From assembly GCA_945889445.1 (NCBI GenBank), contig CAMDBX010000013.1:1-64000 (forward strand): DNA of 64,000 nt, read 5' to 3'. The position numbers and the translations under genes were made by a program. Numbering within the stretch: the first letter of the stretch is position 1; every line of letters starts with the position of its first letter. Source of the DNA: Rhizobium sp. Q54 (GTDB lineage: Bacteria; Pseudomonadota; Alphaproteobacteria; Rhizobiales; Aestuariivirgaceae). The notes beneath the pieces were generated by a model. The model saw only the letters and a program-made list of their open reading frames with translations, did no database searches and had not been told where the DNA came from. This document shows, in pieces, positions 60,033-64,000 of the stretch.

Positions 60033-60823
60033 GGCTCGTCGGTCCAGTTGGGTTCGCGCTTGCCGATGAATGCGGAGATGCCTTCCTCAGCGTCACGCAT
60101 GAGGAGGTTCTCGGTCATCACGCGCGCGGTGTAGGCATAAGCCTCGGCCAGGGCCATGTCGCGCTGGCAATAGAAGGCCTGCTTGCCGGTCTTCACCGTG
60201 ACCATCGACTTCGACGCGACCTTTGCAGCGAGCGCGGTGACGGTTTCGGCGAGTTGCTCACCGGGCACCACGCGGTTGACGAGGCCGAAGCGCAGCGCGT
60301 CCTGCGCATCGAACACGTCGCCCGTCAGCAGCATTTCCATGGCATGCTTTGAGGACACGTTGCGCGACAGCGCCACCATGGGCGTGGAGCAAAACAGGCC
60401 GATGTTGACGCCGGGCGTGCAGAAGCGCGCGGTGTCTGACGCGATGGCGAGGTCGCAGGTGGCAACAAGTTGACAGCCTGCCGCGCTGGCGAGGCCCGAT
60501 ACTTCTGCGATGACCGGCCGCGGATTGCCGACGATGCCCATCATCAGCCGCGCGCAGGCATCGAACAGAGACGCGAAATAGGCCGCACCCCTGTCGGCAT
60601 CCGCGCGGTGAGCGCTGATTTCCTTGAGATTGTGGCCCGAGGAGAAGGCGGGGCCTTCGGCTGCGAGCACGATGATGCGCACCGCCTTGTCGGCCGCGGC
60701 GTTGTCGAGCGTCGTCGTCAGTGCCGCCATCATCGCCTCCGAGAGGCTGTTGCGCGTGGCGGCGTCCGACAACGTGAGGCGCAGCACGCCGCCCTCAAGG
60801 GCGGACTGCAACAGGGCGCTCAT
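60029..60823 (-). CDS. Enoyl-CoA hydratase/isomerase family protein lacking catalytic glutamates
   Basis: 264 aa crotonase fold: FSSGHNLKEIS (oxyanion loop), GLASAAGCQLVATCDLAIAS and ARFCTPGVNIGLF. At the two catalytic positions of enoyl-CoA hydratase (the Glu of GCEL and of QPEI) this protein has Gln and Gly. It resembles ECHDC3-type members, so hydratase activity is doubtful. ATG 60823 overlaps the upstream stop, and its own stop overlaps the CoA-binding gene. Confidence 0.87.
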   Translation of the reverse strand: MSALLQSALEGGVLRLTLSDAATRNSLSEAMMAALTTTLDNAAADKAVRIIVLAAEGPAFSSGHNLKEISAHRADADRGAAYFASLFDACARLMMGIVGNPRPVIAEVSGLASAAGCQLVATCDLAIASDTARFCTPGVNIGLFCSTPMVALSRNVSSKHAMEMLLTGDVFDAQDALRFGLVNRVVPGEQLAETVTALAAKVASKSMVTVKTGKQAFYCQRDMALAEAYAYTARVMTENLLMRDAEEGISAFIGKREPNWTDEP

Positions 60824-61617
60824 TCTTCCTCGATGTCGAGCTGCTTGAGCTTCGGGCCGTAGACCGGATCGGTCAGCATGTCCTCGATGATCTTCTTGTT
60901 GTTGTCGGAGGGGATCAGCGCCGTCAGCGCCTTCACCATCTTGTCCCGCATGTCCTGCGCGAGCTCGGTGTCTTCCTCGACTTCCTTGATCTGCTGCTCT
61001 AGTTCGCCCGTGGAGTCGTCCGTGACAGTGCCGTAGGTAAGCCCCAGCGTGGTGACCGCGAGGTTCCAGTCGCTGACATTGGCGAAACCTGCTGCCTTGA
61101 TGTCGGCCTCGAACTTTTTGCCATCCTCCGTCTGGTCGACGAAGTCCTGCAGGTTCTCATATTGGTCGAGGTCACTGTCGGCGTACTTGTCCTTCGCGGT
61201 GATGTAGCTGTCGAGGGCGCGGCGCGCGATCTCCGGCGTCAGTTCCATCGTTTCGATGGTCGGGATTTCGCCGAGGCTCAGATCGTCGCCCGGCGTGTCG
61301 CCGTCGTCCATCGCGGCACCATCGTCCGGCTGACTGTCGGGGAGCTTGTCCTGCTCGGGCGAGGTTTCGCCGGCGGCGGGCGGCGTGGCAGCCGCAGGCG
61401 GTGTCGCGGCAGCAGGGGGGGTGGTGGCTGCAGCAGGCGGAGTTGTGGCCGCAGGCGGCGTGGTGCTGCCGGACGTGGCAGGATCCGCCGGAATGGGCAG
61501 GGGCGTGGCCGCCTGGGCCAGGCGCATCTGATCGGCTGGCGGCTGGATCGCCGCCCCGGCGCCCGGCACGGAGAGGCCTGCCACGGCAATAAATGTCATC
61601 AAAACACGAGCTGTCAT
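60820..61617 (-). CDS. Exported Pro/Ala-rich protein of unknown function
   Basis: 265 aa. Signal peptide (MTARVLMTFIAVAGLSVPGAGAA) followed by a disordered linker with several TPPAA-type repeats (residues about 45-85), an acidic stretch (DSQPDDGAAMDDGD), and a helical C-terminal domain of about 150 residues (ELTPEIARRALDSYITAKDK ... DLDIEEE-like end). No family recognised. First gene of a three-gene operon with overlapping ends. Confidence 0.7.
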   Translation of the reverse strand: MTARVLMTFIAVAGLSVPGAGAAIQPPADQMRLAQAATPLPIPADPATSGSTTPPAATTPPAAATTPPAAATPPAAATPPAAGETSPEQDKLPDSQPDDGAAMDDGDTPGDDLSLGEIPTIETMELTPEIARRALDSYITAKDKYADSDLDQYENLQDFVDQTEDGKKFEADIKAAGFANVSDWNLAVTTLGLTYGTVTDDSTGELEQQIKEVEEDTELAQDMRDKMVKALTALIPSDNNKKIIEDMLTDPVYGPKLKQLDIEEE

Positions 61618-61695
61618 CTGTACTTCCCTGCTGGGCCAAACTCTAGGCCATGGCTTGTGGCGGGGGAAGGGCGAATTGACGATGATGAGCCTGCG

Positions 61696-61715
61696 TGTGG
61701 TATCATAATACCACA
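61696..61715. promoter_or_regulatory. Perfect 20-bp palindrome upstream of rplM
   Basis: TGTGGTAT-CATA-ATACCACA has 8-bp perfect arms. It lies 33 bp upstream of the likely -35 box of the rplM promoter and 79 bp before the oppositely transcribed gene start, so it may be an operator for either, or a small hairpin. Confidence 0.45.
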
Positions 61716-61747
61716 GCAGTTTTCCTGCGTCTTTGCGGGGGTTTTTC

Positions 61748-61776
61748 TTGACAGGGGAAGGTGTGGCACGTAATCA
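61748..61776 (+). promoter_or_regulatory. rplM: Promoter of rplM-rpsI
   Basis: TTGACA (61748-61753), a 17-nt spacer and TAATCA (61771-61776); consensus -35 and reasonable -10, about 80 nt before the rplM ATG. Confidence 0.55.
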
Positions 61777-61790
61777 CCCCGGCATTGAGC

Positions 61791-61820
61791 GGGATGCGCG
61801 GCTCACTGGTTTCGCATCCC
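61791..61820 (+). promoter_or_regulatory. rplM: Leader hairpin of the rplM transcript
   Basis: GGGATGCG (61791-61798) pairs with CGCATCCC (61813-61820), a perfect 8-bp stem with a 14-nt loop in the 5' leader. It might take part in ribosomal-protein autoregulation; no sequence similarity to a known leader was checked. Confidence 0.4.
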
Positions 61821-61854
61821 TTATCTTTGACCCCGTAACACCAGAGACAATCGG

Positions 61855-62319
61855 ATGACAACCTATTCGGCGAAAGCCAAGGACATCGTGAAGGACTGGG
61901 TGCTGATCGACGCGGAAGGCCTCGTCGTCGGCCGCGTGGCCGCCATCATTGCGAACCGCCTGCGCGGCAAGCACAAGGCGACCTTCACGCCCCATATGGA
62001 TTGCGGCGACCATGTCGTCGTGATCAATGTCGAGAAGATCCACTTCACCGGCAAGAAGAAAGAGCAGAAGAGCTACTTTCACCACACCGGCTATCCGGGT
62101 GGTATCAAGGAGCGCAATGCTGGCAAGATCCTCGAGGGCAAGTTCCCTGACCGCGTGCTTGAGCTCGCCGTCAAGCGCATGATGCCGGGTGGCCCCTTGA
62201 AGCGTCAGCAGATGACGCACCTCAAGATCTATGCAGGCGCCTCGCATCCCCATGATGCGCAGAACCCCAAGCCGCTCGACATCAAGGCAATGAACCCCAA
62301 GAATGCGGTGAGAGGCTGA
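61855..62319 (+). CDS. rplM: 50S ribosomal protein L13
   Basis: 154 aa. Early-assembly protein of the large subunit. Signatures: [40 protein letters not shown] and [20 protein letters not shown]. Two-gene operon with rpsI. Confidence 0.97.
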   Translation: MTTYSAKAKDIVKDWVLIDAEGLVVGRVAAIIANRLRGKHKATFTPHMDCGDHVVVINVEKIHFTGKKKEQKSYFHHTGYPGGIKERNAGKILEGKFPDRVLELAVKRMMPGGPLKRQQMTHLKIYAGASHPHDAQNPKPLDIKAMNPKNAVRG

Positions 62320-62321
62320 TC

Positions 62322-62813
62322 ATGGCTGAACGCAAATCCTTAGCTGACCTCGGCCAGGCCATGGGCGTGGCCGCCGCTCCGGGCAGCACTGCTCCGGCAG
62401 CGCCCGTCAAGCCCAAGCTCGACGCCCAGGGCCGCGCCTACGCCACCGGTCGCCGCAAGAACGCCACCTCGCGCGTCTGGATCAAGCGCGGCAAGGGCAA
62501 GATCACGGTGAACGGCAAGCCGATCGAGACCTACTTCGCTCGCTCGGTTCTTCGCATGCTCGTCCAGCAGCCGCTGGTGACGGCGAACCGCGCCACCGAG
62601 ATCGACATCGTGTGCACCGTTTCCGGTGGTGGCCTCTCCGGCCAGGCCGGTGCGGTCCGTCACGGCCTCGCCCGTGCGCTCACCTATTTCGAGCCCGAGC
62701 TGCGAGGCGCCCTCAAGAAGGCAGGCTTCCTGACCCGCGACCCGCGTATGGTCGAGCGCAAGAAGTACGGCCGCCCGAAGGCACGCCGCAGCTTCCAGTT
62801 CTCGAAGCGTTAA
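62322..62813 (+). CDS. rpsI: 30S ribosomal protein S9
   Basis: 163 aa; longer than E. coli S9 by an alphaproteobacterial N-terminal extension of about 35 residues. Core motifs: [20 protein letters not shown] and the Arg/Lys tail [20 protein letters not shown], which contacts the P-site tRNA. ATG 2 nt after the rplM stop with GAGAGG upstream. Confidence 0.97.
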   Translation: MAERKSLADLGQAMGVAAAPGSTAPAAPVKPKLDAQGRAYATGRRKNATSRVWIKRGKGKITVNGKPIETYFARSVLRMLVQQPLVTANRATEIDIVCTVSGGGLSGQAGAVRHGLARALTYFEPELRGALKKAGFLTRDPRMVERKKYGRPKARRSFQFSKR

Positions 62814-62843
62814 GTCCACGTCTTCGTTTTATTGTGGAGAATC

Positions 62844-62874
62844 AAGCACTTGGATAATTTCCAAGTGCTTTTTT
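62844..62874 (+). terminator. Intrinsic terminator after rpsI
   Basis: AAGCACTTGG pairs with CCAAGTGCTT around ATAATTT (62844-62870), followed by TTTTC. CAAGTGCTT occurs once more at 62894-62902, outside the hairpin. Confidence 0.92.
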
Positions 62875-62962
62875 CTTTTTGACAAATTGTTGACAAGTGC
62901 TTGTTTGTCTTGGATCTGCCAGTTAGTGTTTTTGACAGATCCTTGATAGGTCGGGCTTCGGA

Positions 62963-64000
62963 ATGGCTTACGAGAATGAGCATCGCCTTCGAGACGGAGC
63001 CGTGCTTGTCTACACGCGAAGCTCTGGGAAACAGCAGAGATTTCAGGCGCGGATAAGTATCCCTGACACGCAAGGCTATGTTGTTAGATCACTCAAAACC
63101 CAAAGCCTGAGCGAAGCCCTCAGGCGCGCAGAAGACCTCTATGACGAGCTTCGATTCGCGAAGAAGCAGGGTCTCGACATTACTGCCACCGACATGCGAT
63201 TCCGCAATCTCTGGCAGAAATACTACACCTCTCACGAAATCAGTCTCTCCATCTATCGGCAGCGCCTCTACAAAGGAAACGCAAACCGCTATTTCCTGCC
63301 GTTCTTCGAGAATCACAAGGTAAGCGATCTCTCGGACCTCAACGTCGAACGCTACTGGGATTGGCGAATAAACTTCTACAAGAAAAAACTCGAAGCGGCT
63401 GATCCGTCCGATCCTCTGCCGCCAAACGCTGCCATCAAACCCTCGCAAAAGACCATCGAGATGGAAGCAGGGATGCTCCGTCAAGTGTTCAGGTGGGGAA
63501 AGCGCATGGGTTTTGTGAAACGGGAACCCTGGATCAAGGCGCCCAGAGTTCAGCACCAAAAAGGTGTCATCAGGCGTCCCACCTTCACGGCAGAGGAGTG
63601 GCGCAAGATTTACGAGTATCTTCGCTCGTGGGTTGACGAGCCAATAACAACCAAAAGCAGTAAGCGCGGCGGGTCTCTTCATCGCGCAGGTCCCCATGCT
63701 CTTCACAAGTTTCAGCGAGAAATGCTTCGCAATTACGTGCTGTTTATGGCGAACAGCGGCTTGCGCCCGAACGAAGCAAGGCAATTACGCTGGCGCGACC
63801 TCAGAATTGACAGGGATGACGAGGGCAATCGGATCTTGGTTGTCGAAGTGGCACCAACCACAAAAACGGGTGCGCGAACTGTCGTTTGTAGAGAAGACGC
63901 CGAGAGATATACCAACCGCATAAAACAAATTTCTCAGTACACCAGTCCAGACAATCTCGTCTTCTGCGACAGAGAAGGTAATCCAGTCGACACATTTAAT
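62963..64000 (+). CDS. int: Tyrosine recombinase/integrase, C-terminus beyond window
   Basis: An unbroken 346-codon frame from the ATG at 62963 to the last base. A SAM-like N-terminal core-binding part (residues about 70-185) precedes the catalytic domain, whose first Arg is in ANSGLRPNEARQLRWRDL (Arg268). The His-x-x-Arg and Tyr boxes would lie beyond the end. Lower G+C and a different codon use than the neighbouring ribosomal genes suggest a foreign origin. It is likely a phage- or island-type integrase at the left end of an integrated element. Confidence 0.85.
   Translation, partial: MAYENEHRLRDGAVLVYTRSSGKQQRFQARISIPDTQGYVVRSLKTQSLSEALRRAEDLYDELRFAKKQGLDITATDMRFRNLWQKYYTSHEISLSIYRQRLYKGNANRYFLPFFENHKVSDLSDLNVERYWDWRINFYKKKLEAADPSDPLPPNAAIKPSQKTIEMEAGMLRQVFRWGKRMGFVKREPWIKAPRVQHQKGVIRRPTFTAEEWRKIYEYLRSWVDEPITTKSSKRGGSLHRAGPHALHKFQREMLRNYVLFMANSGLRPNEARQLRWRDLRIDRDDEGNRILVVEVAPTTKTGARTVVCREDAERYTNRIKQISQYTSPDNLVFCDREGNPVDTFN

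Overview
The window is a chromosomal segment of an alphaproteobacterium, most likely of the Hyphomicrobiales (Rhizobiales). This rests on protein content and gene order: a 14-gene nuo operon running into biotin ligase and RNase J, ldtR/ldtP beside glyA, glyA-nrdR-ribD-ribE-ribH-nusB, BamE / cytochrome bc1 chaperone / DUF177 / plsX-fabH-ihfA-merR, plus DUF2842, RNase J and a K+-independent H+-pyrophosphatase. No species can be named. The sequence is G+C-rich and densely coding, apart from the first 3.5 kb and the last 1.1 kb.

Layout. 1-3.5 kb is an accessory patch: the 5' part of an IS3-family element, a 3' fragment of an IS256-type transposase, a 68-bp solo copy of the IS3 end abutting a truncated unknown gene, a secreted Gly/Ser/Thr-rich repeat protein, and an AT-rich non-coding stretch with short direct repeats. 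3.5-18 kb is the complex I operon nuoA to nuoN, with a small unrecognised membrane-protein gene between nuoH and nuoI. birA and RNase J follow without a gap, then parC. 22.8-27 kb holds a histidine phosphatase and a TetR-HlyD-ABC ATPase-permease exporter operon. 27-36.8 kb is mixed: two unknown genes overlapping tail to tail, an EamA transporter, aminoacyl-protein transferase (bpt), a beta-hydroxyacid dehydrogenase, hemB, an extensin-like protein, then ldtR and a large L,D-transpeptidase.

36.9-42.9 kb is glyA (with a histone H1-like N-terminal extension), nrdR, the riboflavin genes, nusB and an MFS transporter. 43-49.6 kb carries an unknown membrane protein, hppA, a ROK fructokinase, an IMPase-family phosphatase and an amidohydrolase. 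49.6-54.5 kb is the bamE/chaperone/DUF177/plsX/fabH/ihfA/merR cluster and tRNA-Pro(GGG). 54.5-61.6 kb has a nucleosidase, small unknown proteins, heme A synthase, metY, cytochrome b561, and an operon of an unknown secreted protein, an enoyl-CoA hydratase-like protein and a CoA-binding protein. rplM-rpsI follow. A tyrosine recombinase gene, cut by the window end, starts right after the rpsI terminator and probably marks the edge of an integrated element.

Most of the window is core metabolism and envelope biology: respiration (nuo, ctaA, bc1 chaperone, b561, hppA), lipid synthesis (plsX, fabH), cofactors (riboflavin, heme, biotin), one-carbon and sulfur metabolism (glyA, metY, nucleosidase) and cell wall (ldtP). 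Many genes overlap by 4 nt (ATGA/GTGA/TTGA), indicating translational coupling. I found no CRISPR array, toxin-antitoxin pair or obvious defence system. The least expected items are the extra small membrane protein in the nuo operon, the His-rich loop of NuoL, the Lys/Ala-rich extension on SHMT, the tandem-repeat tails of two envelope proteins, and a family of about 155-bp dispersed repeats.
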